Shown in pieces: positions 25,814 to 35,465 of a DNA stretch of 64,000 nucleotides; within the stretch, counting starts at the first letter, position 1, and each line of letters starts with the position of its first letter. Made by a program: the position numbers and the translations under genes. The stretch lies in the IMG/VR virus record IMGVR_UViG_3300036893_000049, positions 21,260 through 85,259 of that record, one strand, 5' to 3'. This DNA is from a virus. Below the pieces are notes generated by a model, which did no database searches, was not told the origin of the DNA, and saw only the letters and a program-made list of their open reading frames with translations.

Positions 25814-26376
25814 ACGGCAATTTTCAGCGTACCCCTATCGGCGAATCGATTCAACGGATCGCGCGGGAAGGCGTTGGGACGCAGCTACAGCGCGAGGCCA
25901 AGGCACTTCCTTGTTCCGTGGTCTCTGTCAACGGCCAATTCGTTACCGTGAAATTCGAGGTGAACTCTGGAATATTCACGTTGCCGAACATCACGATTCC
26001 GATCAATACCAGTGAATACGATTGGATTCCGGTTCAGGTCGGGGACCTGGGCTACACTCAGGCCGCCGATGTCGCGCTCGCGGCGGTGAGTGGGGTTAGC
26101 TCGAATGTCCCCAATCTGGTGCAGGGGATGAACCTGACCTCTTTGGTGTTCCAACCGATATCCAATATGGCGTGGACGGTCGCGAACTCCAATCAGCGGA
26201 TTGTGCAGGGTCCATCTGGCGCGGTGATACAGGTAACCGGCGGCGCGACAAGCCTGACCGTCACATCGAGTGGCATTTTCCTGAAAACAACAAGGCTCAA
26301 TGTGGCGACGCTTCCAACTTCTCCTGGTGCGGCAGGGGATATCTATAACCATTCTGGGACCCTGATGGTATCATGA
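25810..26376 (+). CDS. Baseplate spike protein, Gp138-like
   Basis: 188 residues. The N-terminal OB-fold pattern is CSVVSVNGQFVTVKFEV and later DWIPVQVGDLGY. A repetitive beta C-terminus (GPSGAVIQVTGGATSLTV) is typical of the needle of baseplate spikes such as Gp138 and gpV. It should pierce the outer membrane. ATGA couples it to both neighbours. Confidence 0.75.
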   Translation: MNGNFQRTPIGESIQRIAREGVGTQLQREAKALPCSVVSVNGQFVTVKFEVNSGIFTLPNITIPINTSEYDWIPVQVGDLGYTQAADVALAAVSGVSSNVPNLVQGMNLTSLVFQPISNMAWTVANSNQRIVQGPSGAVIQVTGGATSLTVTSSGIFLKTTRLNVATLPTSPGAAGDIYNHSGTLMVS

Positions 26377-26723
26377 GAATCTGGGGAAGAATCCCAGCAT
26401 CGCCCGGCGCACCGCCGACGATATGGGTTGAGGTCACAACAGATGCCAATGGTGAGAACGGGAATGTCTATCTGACGAATCTGTGCCAATGCCTGGCACT
26501 CAATCTCAATGAAGACCCATTTTTCAGTCAGTACGGAATCCCGGCGCAACCATCTGTTCTCAGTCAGATATTCCCAGATTACAACACGAATTTAACGCAG
26601 CAACAGTTCCAGCAGTATTTCGCGCTTCTGACGATTAAGAAGCGGTCTTCGCCGACGCCAACATACGACATCACCGCGATTACATTTTCCGGGACCATTC
26701 TGACAGCACAGGTGCCGGTATGA
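26373..26723 (+). CDS. Baseplate wedge protein, gp25/W-like
   Basis: 116 residues. It contains VYLTNLCQCLALNLNEDPFF and a C-terminal ITAITFSGTILTAQV, as in gp25-type wedge proteins that nucleate the baseplate periphery and sheath. Gene order spike-wedge-J fits. Confidence 0.65.
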   Translation: MRIWGRIPASPGAPPTIWVEVTTDANGENGNVYLTNLCQCLALNLNEDPFFSQYGIPAQPSVLSQIFPDYNTNLTQQQFQQYFALLTIKKRSSPTPTYDITAITFSGTILTAQVPV

Positions 26724-28144
26724 GCGAATCGACGCTTCCTAATGTGATGACCCCACTGGGACTCCAGCCGCAGACGCCAGCGCAATTGAACAACCAAATT
26801 TATACGGTGGCCTTGTCGCTTTCTCCTGGCCTTACGGTCCTCCCAGGGACGCTGGTCGCGGATATGGGAGGCACGGCGACTGGCGCCGCTGTCGTGATGG
26901 AATATATGCGAGTCGATGTCGTCAATTCCATCTCGCCGCTACTCGCGAACCCTTTCCTGCTCTACCAACTCGGAGCGGTTTACGGTGTGCAGCAGGGACA
27001 AGGCAGCAATGCTTCGGTTTACGTCGTCTTCACGGGATCGTCGGCCGGGTTTGTCATCCCAATCGGGTTCACCGTCTCGGACGGATCGAATAATTACACT
27101 ATTCAGGACGGCGGCATCATCGGGTCGAGTTTGCAAAGCCCGCCGCTTTTCGCGCTCTGCACGAATTCAAATCAGTTCGCTATTCCCGCCGGATCGGTCA
27201 CGACGATCAGAACGTCAGTCCCAGGCGGATATACGCTCAGTGTCACAAATCCCCTCGCGGGGACGCCACTGGAATCGCAACAGACGATCGCCAGTTTCCG
27301 GTCCCAGGTCGTACAGGCTGGCCTTGTCGCTTCGGTTGGAACGCCCGCTTTTCTGAAGACATTGATTACCAACGTCTCAGGTGTGAATCCATTCCTGGTG
27401 TCGGTTGCCTCCGTCCCTGGTACGGGATGGAAAATCATTGTTGGCGGGTCCGGCGACCCTTATCAGATCGCGAACGCGATCCTACAGGGGGTGGGGTCCG
27501 TTGCCTTTTTAACGGGCTCGACCATCGGCGTGGCAAATTTCACTGCCGCCGCGAATGGTGTCTGTACAACCACGATCAATCACGGTTATTCGACCGGACA
27601 GGCCGTTACGGTTGCTGGTGCCTCGCCGGGTGGATATAATCAGACCTACGCTTCAATTACGGTCGTGGACGAAAAAACGTTCCAGTCCAACGTAAATACG
27701 TCAGGGTATGGTGCATGGACGAGCGGGGGCGTCTGCACGCCGAACTTCCGAAATCAATCAGTTAGCATCAATGATTATCCTGACACCTATACAATTCCAT
27801 TTGTTGTTCCGCCCTCCCAGACTGTTGCGATGTCGGTGTCATGGAATACGATATCCGTCAATTTTGTCTCCGCGACGGCAGTTGCCTCTTTGGCGGGCGC
27901 GGCGCTGGCGAATTATGTGAACAGTCTACCTATTGGTGCGCCGTTGAATGTTGACGTGATGATCCAGATATTCCAGACCGCCGTTGTTTCGATCCTCCCG
28001 GCGGCGCTGATTTCCATCGTGACGTTCTCAGTGACCATCAATGGCGTCGCGACCTCTCCCGCTGGCGGAACGGTTCTTGTGTACGGCGACCCTGAGTCCT
28101 TCTTCACAACGACCGCGGCTTCAATCGTGGTGACGCAGATATGA
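26720..28144 (+). CDS. Baseplate J-like protein
   Basis: 474 residues. The N-terminal block, AVYGVQQGQGSNASVYVVF and FVIPIGFTVSDGSNNYTIQ, is typical of gpJ/gp47 baseplate wedge proteins. The middle has an inserted domain with HGYSTGQAVTVAGASPGGY, close to the insertion in the sheath protein. It should form the wedge that links hub and fibres. ATGA overlaps on both sides. Confidence 0.8.
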   Translation: MSESTLPNVMTPLGLQPQTPAQLNNQIYTVALSLSPGLTVLPGTLVADMGGTATGAAVVMEYMRVDVVNSISPLLANPFLLYQLGAVYGVQQGQGSNASVYVVFTGSSAGFVIPIGFTVSDGSNNYTIQDGGIIGSSLQSPPLFALCTNSNQFAIPAGSVTTIRTSVPGGYTLSVTNPLAGTPLESQQTIASFRSQVVQAGLVASVGTPAFLKTLITNVSGVNPFLVSVASVPGTGWKIIVGGSGDPYQIANAILQGVGSVAFLTGSTIGVANFTAAANGVCTTTINHGYSTGQAVTVAGASPGGYNQTYASITVVDEKTFQSNVNTSGYGAWTSGGVCTPNFRNQSVSINDYPDTYTIPFVVPPSQTVAMSVSWNTISVNFVSATAVASLAGAALANYVNSLPIGAPLNVDVMIQIFQTAVVSILPAALISIVTFSVTINGVATSPAGGTVLVYGDPESFFTTTAASIVVTQI

Positions 28145-28800
28145 GCGAGACACAATACGTCTCCCCCAACGCGGTTTATGATGGAGGCTTAACGTATGTG
28201 CCTGGAATACTTCCAGCATATGTTTATCAGGAATATGCTGACGACGACAATATCCGAGCGTTTTTCACGTCATATAATAACCTGGCGACGCAATATCTCC
28301 TTTGGTTCAGTTCGCTCAACCTGCCGATCTATACCGGCGGCATCATCGCGGGTGCGCTGCTTGATTGGGTCGCGCTCGGATTGTATGGGATCATCCGGCC
28401 ATCGATCACGACGGGCTCTGTGTTTTATGAGGGTGCCACGAACACTGTGCCGACAAACGTTGTCGCCACGAACAGCCAGCTTCAAAGTTCGACCGAAGCG
28501 TTGCAATCGACCTCGGACGATATCTTCCGCCGCGTTATCACTTGGAATTTCTACAAAGGCGATGGATTCGTGTTCAATATGCAGTGGTTGAAACGGCGCG
28601 TATTCCGGTTCCTGAATGGTCCGAACGGTGTCTCTCCGGTTATAGACCAGACCTATACCGTGAGTTGCACCGTAACAGGAAATACGTTCGCCGTTGTTGT
28701 CGCGACCGGAGATGCCGGGACAATCGCGTTACTCAATAATCTGATCGGTTCCGGCGCCTGCGCGATTCCGTTTCAATATGTAGTGACGGTGGCGACATGA
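28141..28800 (+). CDS. Tail protein I-like, 219 aa
   Basis: Begins MSETQYVSPNAVYDGGLTY. It contains NDDIFRRVITWNFYKGDGF-like spacing (actual text SDDIFRRVITWNFYKGDGF). Position after J fits the I/gp53-like baseplate proteins that carry fibres. The C-terminus is a small beta unit (YTVSCTVTGNTFAVVVAT). Confidence 0.65.
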   Translation: MSETQYVSPNAVYDGGLTYVPGILPAYVYQEYADDDNIRAFFTSYNNLATQYLLWFSSLNLPIYTGGIIAGALLDWVALGLYGIIRPSITTGSVFYEGATNTVPTNVVATNSQLQSSTEALQSTSDDIFRRVITWNFYKGDGFVFNMQWLKRRVFRFLNGPNGVSPVIDQTYTVSCTVTGNTFAVVVATGDAGTIALLNNLIGSGACAIPFQYVVTVAT

Positions 28801-29990
28801 TACTCCTTTCCTCGAATGATGCTTCGACGACGCTCGGTGCCGGGATCAGTTCCAGTACAACCACCATTGTTCTGGCGCCGGGGGGCGGGGGTTTGTTCCC
28901 GTCGCCCGCCGCGAACGAATATTTCACACTCACGCTGAACGATGCGGCGACGCGAGCGAATTATGAAATCTGCAACTGCACCGCGCGCACGGGCGATAGT
29001 CTGACGGTTACGCGCGGCGCGGAGGGCACGACGGCACGCTCATGGCTCTTGGGCGACTTCGCTTACAACACGAATACCGCGAACAGTATCGGCACCGCGC
29101 GTGCCTATGCCGCTGGAAACACGCCAACGCTCCCGTTCACGATTCCCGCCGCGCATCAGGGCGTTGTTCAGTATTGCGGCACCGCGGGCACGATCACGTT
29201 GCCAGCCGTTGCCGGGATTCAGGATGGGTTTCTTTGTGCGATATGCTGCACGTCGAACGCGGCGACGATCACGGTCAATACGAATTCGGCGACGGTGGTT
29301 TTGCCATCTGGCAACGTAACCTCGACGTTTACCCTCACCGCGCTACAGCAGACTGTTACGCTACAATGGAATGCGGGGGCTTCGCTTTGGTATGGACTAA
29401 ATAGCAGCGCGGCACCGCCGCCGCCGCCGGTGCCTGGAAGTTGGGTGATTACCGCAAGTACAACGTTTACCGTTCCCACAGGTGTCGGAACTCTTGAAAT
29501 TGAATTGTGGGGCGGCGGTAGCGGCGGGGTTGGCGGAACAGGTGCGGCTGGCAGTGCGGGAGGTTACGCCTGGGGGGTGTACTCGGTGACACCCGGAACA
29601 GAATATACCGTATTGATCGGCGCGGGTGGCGCGGGCGTCACAGGTGCCAGCGGTAGTTCCTCAGGTGCGGGAGGGGAAACGAGTTTTGGGGGAACGTTAA
29701 TATACGCAACGGGGGGCCTGTCAGTTGGCCCATCCTCTCTTGGTATCCCTTCTGAGGGGGGTATGGGCTTTGGTGGGGATCTAAATTTGCCGGGCGGTAG
29801 CGGCGGCGATCTATGCAGCACCTTCTTTGTCGCGATTGGCGGCGCGGCACCCAGAGGCGCGGCGGGGGGGTTTGGTCAACCCGGCCAGACGGCGGGTTAT
29901 GGTGCGGGAGGAGGCGCGGCTGCTAACCAAACGCTCTTAATTGACTACGGGGGCAACGGCGGCGGGGGATTGGTCATCGTCAGATGGTGA
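28797..29990 (+). CDS. Glycine-rich tail fibre adhesin
   Basis: 397 residues. The N-terminal 60 residues (MILLSSNDASTTLGAGISSS) attach to the baseplate. Residues 90-205 form a beta domain. After a poly-Pro linker (near residue 210) comes a glycine-rich domain (ITASTTFTVPTGVGTLEIEL, then GGGSGG-type runs), ending GGGGLVIVRW. Such Gly-rich tips form receptor-binding polyglycine helices in S16-like adhesins. It probably sets host range. Confidence 0.75.
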   Translation: MILLSSNDASTTLGAGISSSTTTIVLAPGGGGLFPSPAANEYFTLTLNDAATRANYEICNCTARTGDSLTVTRGAEGTTARSWLLGDFAYNTNTANSIGTARAYAAGNTPTLPFTIPAAHQGVVQYCGTAGTITLPAVAGIQDGFLCAICCTSNAATITVNTNSATVVLPSGNVTSTFTLTALQQTVTLQWNAGASLWYGLNSSAAPPPPPVPGSWVITASTTFTVPTGVGTLEIELWGGGSGGVGGTGAAGSAGGYAWGVYSVTPGTEYTVLIGAGGAGVTGASGSSSGAGGETSFGGTLIYATGGLSVGPSSLGIPSEGGMGFGGDLNLPGGSGGDLCSTFFVAIGGAAPRGAAGGFGQPGQTAGYGAGGGAAANQTLLIDYGGNGGGGLVIVRW

Positions 29991-30142
29991 GTGTGACCTT
30001 GGGAGCGTGCCAGGGAAGCCCCTCGACCGGTAGCACCATAACGAGGCTCGTGGTGCTGCTCGGCGGCGCGGGCGGCGGCCCGACAACCGGCGGGACGGGC
30101 GCGGCTGGTTTCCTGACAATTATTGAGTATTGCACCTCATGA
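29984..30142 (+). CDS. Small Gly-rich tip-like protein, 52 aa
   Basis: ATG inside the last codons of the adhesin. It contains TRLVVLLGGAGGGP and ends TGAAGFLTIIEY, similar in pattern to the last residues of the adhesin (GGGGLVIVRW). It looks like a broken or miniature copy of a Gly-rich tip. It is coupled by ATGA to the next gene. Confidence 0.5.
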   Translation: MVSVTLGACQGSPSTGSTITRLVVLLGGAGGGPTTGGTGAAGFLTIIEYCTS

Positions 30143-30852
30143 CGCCCTACGTCTGCACCGCGATTCCTGGCAATCCCTTATGGTTTCCCGCGCGCGGCAA
30201 CGATGCGTCTCTCGACTATTCGCTCAACATCGCATCGGCGTTGGATGCCGGGACCGACTTCCCCGCCTCGGCGACGTTCGCGATAGCCCCGTCCGGTGCC
30301 GGGGAAGCGGTCGCCAGCAGCCTCACATACAGCGGCGGAGGCGGAATACCGGTCTTCACCGTCACGCTGTCAGGGGGCGTTCAGGGCCGCATCTACACAT
30401 GGCAGTTGGTCGTGACGTGCTTTAACGGGTTAATTTATGAATTTATCGGCTACCAGGGCGTGATCCCAGGTCTGCCGGGATATCCGGTTCCGGTCGCGCC
30501 ATCGCCAGGATTTGGAACGCCGATCACGTGGACAGCGGGGACAACCATGCAAGAGGTCGTCACGGGATTGATCGGGACTGGAACGAATCAGGCCACGGCC
30601 ACGCTGCTGTATGGATTCACGAGCATAATTTCCTCGGCTCCATCTGGCACCGGGTTCATTCTGCCTGGATATATTCAGGAGGGGACAATTATTGTCCAGG
30701 ACATGGACCTTACGCACAACGCGACGATTTATCCTCCCGTGGGGGCTCATATCAACAACCTCGCGGTCAATGTTCCGTTCACCGTTGGCTCAAACGGTGG
30801 CCGGATCAGTTTTTCCACCAACGCACCGGCAACGCAATGGTATGCAGGATGA
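30139..30852 (+). CDS. Tail fibre-associated protein, 237 aa
   Basis: Begins MTPYVCTAIPGNPLWFPARG. The first 95 residues form a beta-sandwich with ASLDYSLNIASALDAG, and the C-terminal half is a beta domain with HNATIYPPVGAHINNLAVNV. The central part is Pro/Gly-rich. The N-terminal half resembles in style the phage fibre-basal domains. Family is not recognised. Confidence 0.6.
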   Translation: MTPYVCTAIPGNPLWFPARGNDASLDYSLNIASALDAGTDFPASATFAIAPSGAGEAVASSLTYSGGGGIPVFTVTLSGGVQGRIYTWQLVVTCFNGLIYEFIGYQGVIPGLPGYPVPVAPSPGFGTPITWTAGTTMQEVVTGLIGTGTNQATATLLYGFTSIISSAPSGTGFILPGYIQEGTIIVQDMDLTHNATIYPPVGAHINNLAVNVPFTVGSNGGRISFSTNAPATQWYAG

Positions 30853-32210
30853 TGAAATATATCTGGGGGCTTCTGGCCGGGATTTTTATTGGTGCCGCCG
30901 TAGTGGCGCAAACGCCACTTAGCGGCCCGCTGCTTATTCAAAAGAATTTCAGCGAGATCGCGACAAACGGAACGCAGGCGGCAGCGATTGCTAATCTCGG
31001 GCTCGCGCCGATTTCTCCTGGCACCGGGACTGGCAATCTTTTGATTGGCGCGACAGGAAATACCGGACTGTCGGCATCATACAACATCTTTGGCGGCTAC
31101 AGGACCGGCGTAAATGTCACGACATGCACAACCGGCCTTCCGCCGGGGTTCGATGTCGCGCTTGGGTATAACGACCTTCCCAACGATGCCGGGTGTGAAA
31201 ATATCGCGGTGGGCGGCCAGATTTTAGGGGCCAATATCGGCGGGCATAATAACGGCGGCCTCGGGGAGGATGTTCTTGGCGGTGTCACGTCAGGGGTTGG
31301 AATTTGGGGTTTTGGTCATGGCGTCGGTGGTCAGGACGGCACGTATGCGATCACCGGAGCCATGGACCTTTGGATGCTGGAAGGGGCCTGCGGTTATTGC
31401 AGCGGCGCGATATCGGATACAATCTATATAGGCCGGTACGCCGGAGCAGGGGCACCGGCAAATCACAACACGGCAAGCGGAAACATCGGCATAGGAAGTC
31501 TTTCGCTGGAGAATGTTTCAACGGGAACCGGTGAAGTCGCCGTGGGTGCCGGGACATTGACAGGCTCGTCGTCCGCGCCATTGACAGGTACTAATAATAC
31601 CGCGATCGGAAACGGCGCTGGAAATGCGGTCCAGGGATCGGGGAACGCTAATACAATGATAGGAGATCAGGTTTTTTCTCAGTTGACAACAGGACAACAA
31701 AACGCGGGGCTCGGAGCCTTCGTTGGTTTTAATTGCATAACCTGTATTTCCGACATTCTGATCGGGTACAATACGGCATCTTCGATCCTGACCAGCGGGT
31801 CCGGCAATATCATGATCTGTAACAACTGCGATGTTCCAGCGTCAAATACGAGCAACTGGCTCAACATTGGGAACGCCGTCATGGCGGTTTTGAGTCCGCC
31901 GACAGTTGCATCTGGGTTCGGAACAAGCCCCAGCATCCCGAAGGGCGCCAGCACGCGCGCGTTCACGGTCAATGTCGGATCGGGTGGAAGTGCCACGACT
32001 GGCGTTTTGAATATGTCGCAAGCCATGCCAAACGGTTATATCTGCAAGGCGACCGATATCACCCACGCCGGTTCGTTCGTCACCGAGGCCGTTCCAGACG
32101 GGAGTAATCCGACGTTTGAAATTGACTTGTTGAACTACAGCCGGACAACGGGGCTCGCCATTGCCTGGACGGCAAACGATGTGATCACGGTAATGTGTGA
32201 GGGGTATTGA
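30849..32210 (+). CDS. Fibre-like protein with Sec signal peptide
   Basis: 453 residues. The start MMKYIWGLLAGIFIGAAVVA is a clear Sec signal peptide with a likely AxA-type cleavage near residue 21. The body is repetitive (GNIGIGSLSLENVSTGTGEV, NNTAIGNGAGNAVQGSG), like trimeric autotransporter head repeats. The final 100 residues form a beta tip. A signal peptide is unusual in a phage fibre and suggests export to the periplasm or cell surface. Confidence 0.65.
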   Translation: MMKYIWGLLAGIFIGAAVVAQTPLSGPLLIQKNFSEIATNGTQAAAIANLGLAPISPGTGTGNLLIGATGNTGLSASYNIFGGYRTGVNVTTCTTGLPPGFDVALGYNDLPNDAGCENIAVGGQILGANIGGHNNGGLGEDVLGGVTSGVGIWGFGHGVGGQDGTYAITGAMDLWMLEGACGYCSGAISDTIYIGRYAGAGAPANHNTASGNIGIGSLSLENVSTGTGEVAVGAGTLTGSSSAPLTGTNNTAIGNGAGNAVQGSGNANTMIGDQVFSQLTTGQQNAGLGAFVGFNCITCISDILIGYNTASSILTSGSGNIMICNNCDVPASNTSNWLNIGNAVMAVLSPPTVASGFGTSPSIPKGASTRAFTVNVGSGGSATTGVLNMSQAMPNGYICKATDITHAGSFVTEAVPDGSNPTFEIDLLNYSRTTGLAIAWTANDVITVMCEGY

Positions 32211-32211
32211 A

Positions 32212-32331
32212 ATGGTTGGCCTGAGGACGGCATCTGCTCAACGCATGAATCGCGGTGCGAATGTATCATCACAAGATCGAGCGGTTTCTGTTCAGCCTTC
32301 GAACCGAACCGCGTCGTCAGGCCCTCAGTAG
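32212..32331 (+). CDS. Possible 39-aa peptide
   Basis: A short open frame fills the gap between two signal-peptide genes. It has no clear ribosome binding site and no recognisable feature; it may be non-coding. Confidence 0.2.
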   Translation: MVGLRTASAQRMNRGANVSSQDRAVSVQPSNRTASSGPQ

Positions 32332-32341
32332 GAGCGTTCGT

Positions 32342-32734
32342 ATGCGTAAAGGAATTATTTTTGCCGCGGGTCTGATGTGGACCGGATCGGTATTGGCGCA
32401 AGGCGTTCCAGGCGCTTATACCGGAAACGGATCGTTGTCGGTCACCACGACGCCCGCGCTCGTCAACACGATGACCGTGAATTCAACGGGTAAACCGCTC
32501 CCCGCGAATTTGAACAATGTCACGGTGTCCAATCCCGGTGGCGGAACGGTCGCGGTTTGTCCATCTGCCGGATCGGCGTCATGCACATGCTCGCAAAATG
32601 GCGTCGCGAACACCAACGGTCTGACGATCGGCGGCGGTCTGGGGGCATGGAGTTATGTGCTTCAAGGGGTCGCGTCCAATCTTCCAAAGATTGTCGCGTG
32701 TTCCGTGACTACCGTCGTGGAGTTTCAGTGGTGA
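32342..32734 (+). CDS. Exported small Cys-containing protein
   Basis: 130 residues after TAGGAGCG. MRKGIIFAAGLMWTGSVLA is a Sec signal peptide with cleavage near residue 20. The mature part is beta-rich with three clustered Cys (CPSAGSASCTC near 83-93) and one later Cys, which suggests disulphides in the periplasm. It is coupled to the next gene by TGATG. Confidence 0.65.
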   Translation: MRKGIIFAAGLMWTGSVLAQGVPGAYTGNGSLSVTTTPALVNTMTVNSTGKPLPANLNNVTVSNPGGGTVAVCPSAGSASCTCSQNGVANTNGLTIGGGLGAWSYVLQGVASNLPKIVACSVTTVVEFQW

Positions 32735-35433
32735 TGAAATATGCTCTCGCTGCTCTGTTCGTTCTGATCGCCGGAACGGCCCAGGCGCAAATGGGTGCCG
32801 CGCCTGGTCCGCGCCCGCCGCAGGGTGGTGCGCCGGGAACGCTGGCTTGTTCTCTCGCCAATCCATCGCAATGTCCCGCCGCCGGTTCGCCAGGACAGAT
32901 ACAGGTCAACATCGCTGGCGTGCTGGGCGCTTATTCAGGACTGACTTATAACGGCACGACATTGACGCTGCCCAGCGGTTCAACGTTTACATCGTCGGGC
33001 CAAACGCTCGCGGGCAGCACGACCGCGACTGGCCCATTCTACACCGCCGCCGGTTGGCCCCTCCCTCCCTCCAATCTCCGCTCCCCAACCTCCTACGACG
33101 CCGCCCAATACGTATCCGGCCTCGCTTATTGGCTCGATCCGATCAGCGGGACGATCATGCTCAACAATGGCACTCAGGCCGCCGGGGGCGCGTTTTGGGA
33201 ACCTCGCGCCGTCGTAAGCGGTGCGGTCTACGATTTTACCGCGGCGAAGGTTGGCGATCTTCCTAACGCGATACATTGCGCCGGTCCTCGCGTCCTTAGC
33301 ACCAGATATTGGAGCGGCGCGCTCAGCGGGGGTCCGGCCGGGCCGACAACTGCCTATATTCGTGAGTTGATCCGTGCCAGCGATGGCACGACCCTTCTCA
33401 CGACCTCAATCGACGGGTCGAAAGAATACACGGCGGCGATTGACTCGTTCGGCGGGACCGTCGCGCAGGACTGGGTCGCCGAGATCGTCCGGTTTGGTCA
33501 ATGTGGGCCGACCACATACACGGATTACAATGAGACGGAATGGGAAGTTCCCCTTACGACCGCCTCGACCAGCACAACCGGAAATCCTCTGGTTTTCACG
33601 GTGCCGACCGCGACCGCGAGCGGTTCCGCTGCCAGTGCGACGCTTACCGCCGTCTCATCTTTTCCGGCGTGGTTGCCTGTTTCAAACTCATCGGTTTTTG
33701 ATGCGGTGAATGGTCCCGGAGGATTGAACCTCGCGACGATTACAGGCACCAACCTTTCGGCCAGTGGCACATGGTCGATCAGCGGGACGACGCTAACCAC
33801 TCCAAGTGCTACGGGAACCATTCAGATCGGCCAACAGCTTTCGTCAACGGCTGTCGCCAGTGGAAATAAAGTTGTCGTCGCCGGGACCATTATCACGGGC
33901 GGCAGCGGAACCAGTTGGACGGTTTCCATTTCTCAGACCGTTCCAAGTTCGCCCATGCTGGCCGCTACTCGGATCACCAATTACAGCACCGTGGCCTCGA
34001 CGCTGACGGTCTCGCCCAATCCGTCAGGAACGATCACGGCGGGGACGATATCCTACCAGCTTCCCGTCGCGCCGGGGATGGACATTTACGCTGCGGGGAC
34101 GCTGTTTTGCGAGGGGTTCCATGTCACTTACGTTTCGGGCGGGAACGTAGGACAGGCGAACTACGACCTCGAAACATCTTGCTATCTGGCGTCGGGGAGC
34201 AACGTCCTCATCGGGACCGGTGCGCTGGTCACTCCGCAGGCTATGGTCGGCAATCAACGCGCGTCCTGGTTCGACGAAGTGAACGATAACCGGGCGGTAG
34301 CGAGTGGGTATGCCGCTGGCGCGCTCCAACACGCCGACTTGTCGCCCAACACAACCGTCGCCGCTACCAACAATATGACAGTCCTCATGGAGGTCGGCAC
34401 CCGGAACGTCGGGCAGATATTCGATGGGTTTAGTCTGCTGTCATCTGGCCTCAATTCCAACGCTCTTGCGTTCTCTACAGGAGGCAATGGATACTCGGCT
34501 TTCCTCTACCCGCAACCCGGCCTTGGCGCATGGACCAGCGCGTTCGTTCACCGTGCGCCAGGACACCAGGGAGGATCGCTGATCTGGTTCAACGCAGCCT
34601 ATGCGAACTCGACAACAGGCAATATGACCGGCGGCATAGACGGCCTCGCGGTTGTTCCGGCGAACTATCAGGATGGGAACACGTCGCTCGCGGGTGGCTC
34701 GATGTGCGGAAATTTGGGCTTGCAATCGCAAACACCTCTGGCTTACGGGAATTGCTTATTGGGTGCCGATGTTATTTTCAGCCCGGCGGTGCCACCGGCT
34801 TTGCTTCCCCTCGCCAAAGCGGCGATGTATCGCGACAGCGGCATCATCCCTCAGTATGACGTGAGCATTCTCTTATACGACGGGTTCGCAGGCATAACGG
34901 GTATCAGTCAGACTTTTGCTGACCAACTTGAGGCCAAACACCCCAACTGGCACATCAACAATATATCGCCCCTTAGCTCCATGTGCAGCCAGGTGACGCA
35001 TTTTGCCAATTTGGCCACGGCACAGATTGACCCGGCCGCGGTAAATATCATCATCACGGGGATCAACCCGAACGATGCGTCAACGTCACTGGACCCGACG
35101 GTTCAGGAAGCCTGTATCGCTACTTTTATCACGGATGCGGTGGCGGCGGGGTTTGCAAAACCGTTCATCGTAGTCTGGAACTATAACTCCGGCTCGTGGA
35201 ATGGGACGACCCTCACCTATAATAATGCGCTGATCGCATGGGGAAACAGCGGCGCCATCGAGACCCTTGGCGGCATTCATATCGACACGACGGCGTGCGC
35301 CGTATCCTACACGCCGAACTCTATTTGGTCGCAGGATGGGTACTCGCAGATGCCGCACTGGCACGCTTGCGCCGCGACGATTATTGAAAAGCAGATCATG
35401 GATAACCTGCCCGTAGCGTTGAAGGGATATTGA
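32734..35433 (+). CDS. Large exported fibre-like protein with possible SGNH-like domain
   Basis: 899 residues starting MKYALAALFVLIAGTAQAQM, a signal peptide with AQA-type cleavage. Residues 30-100 are low complexity, 105-280 and 290-500 are beta domains, and 510-700 resembles a lectin-like jelly roll. The last 200 residues (YDVSILLYDGFAGITG, then NIIITGINPND, then a terminal DGYSQMPHWHAC) look like an SGNH hydrolase with its C-terminal D-x-x-H region, though the Ser block is not canonical. It may trim or bind surface sugars. Confidence 0.6.
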   Translation: MKYALAALFVLIAGTAQAQMGAAPGPRPPQGGAPGTLACSLANPSQCPAAGSPGQIQVNIAGVLGAYSGLTYNGTTLTLPSGSTFTSSGQTLAGSTTATGPFYTAAGWPLPPSNLRSPTSYDAAQYVSGLAYWLDPISGTIMLNNGTQAAGGAFWEPRAVVSGAVYDFTAAKVGDLPNAIHCAGPRVLSTRYWSGALSGGPAGPTTAYIRELIRASDGTTLLTTSIDGSKEYTAAIDSFGGTVAQDWVAEIVRFGQCGPTTYTDYNETEWEVPLTTASTSTTGNPLVFTVPTATASGSAASATLTAVSSFPAWLPVSNSSVFDAVNGPGGLNLATITGTNLSASGTWSISGTTLTTPSATGTIQIGQQLSSTAVASGNKVVVAGTIITGGSGTSWTVSISQTVPSSPMLAATRITNYSTVASTLTVSPNPSGTITAGTISYQLPVAPGMDIYAAGTLFCEGFHVTYVSGGNVGQANYDLETSCYLASGSNVLIGTGALVTPQAMVGNQRASWFDEVNDNRAVASGYAAGALQHADLSPNTTVAATNNMTVLMEVGTRNVGQIFDGFSLLSSGLNSNALAFSTGGNGYSAFLYPQPGLGAWTSAFVHRAPGHQGGSLIWFNAAYANSTTGNMTGGIDGLAVVPANYQDGNTSLAGGSMCGNLGLQSQTPLAYGNCLLGADVIFSPAVPPALLPLAKAAMYRDSGIIPQYDVSILLYDGFAGITGISQTFADQLEAKHPNWHINNISPLSSMCSQVTHFANLATAQIDPAAVNIIITGINPNDASTSLDPTVQEACIATFITDAVAAGFAKPFIVVWNYNSGSWNGTTLTYNNALIAWGNSGAIETLGGIHIDTTACAVSYTPNSIWSQDGYSQMPHWHACAATIIEKQIMDNLPVALKGY

Positions 35434-35465
35434 CATGCGCTGGCCCGCGACCGTGAAAGCGGGCA

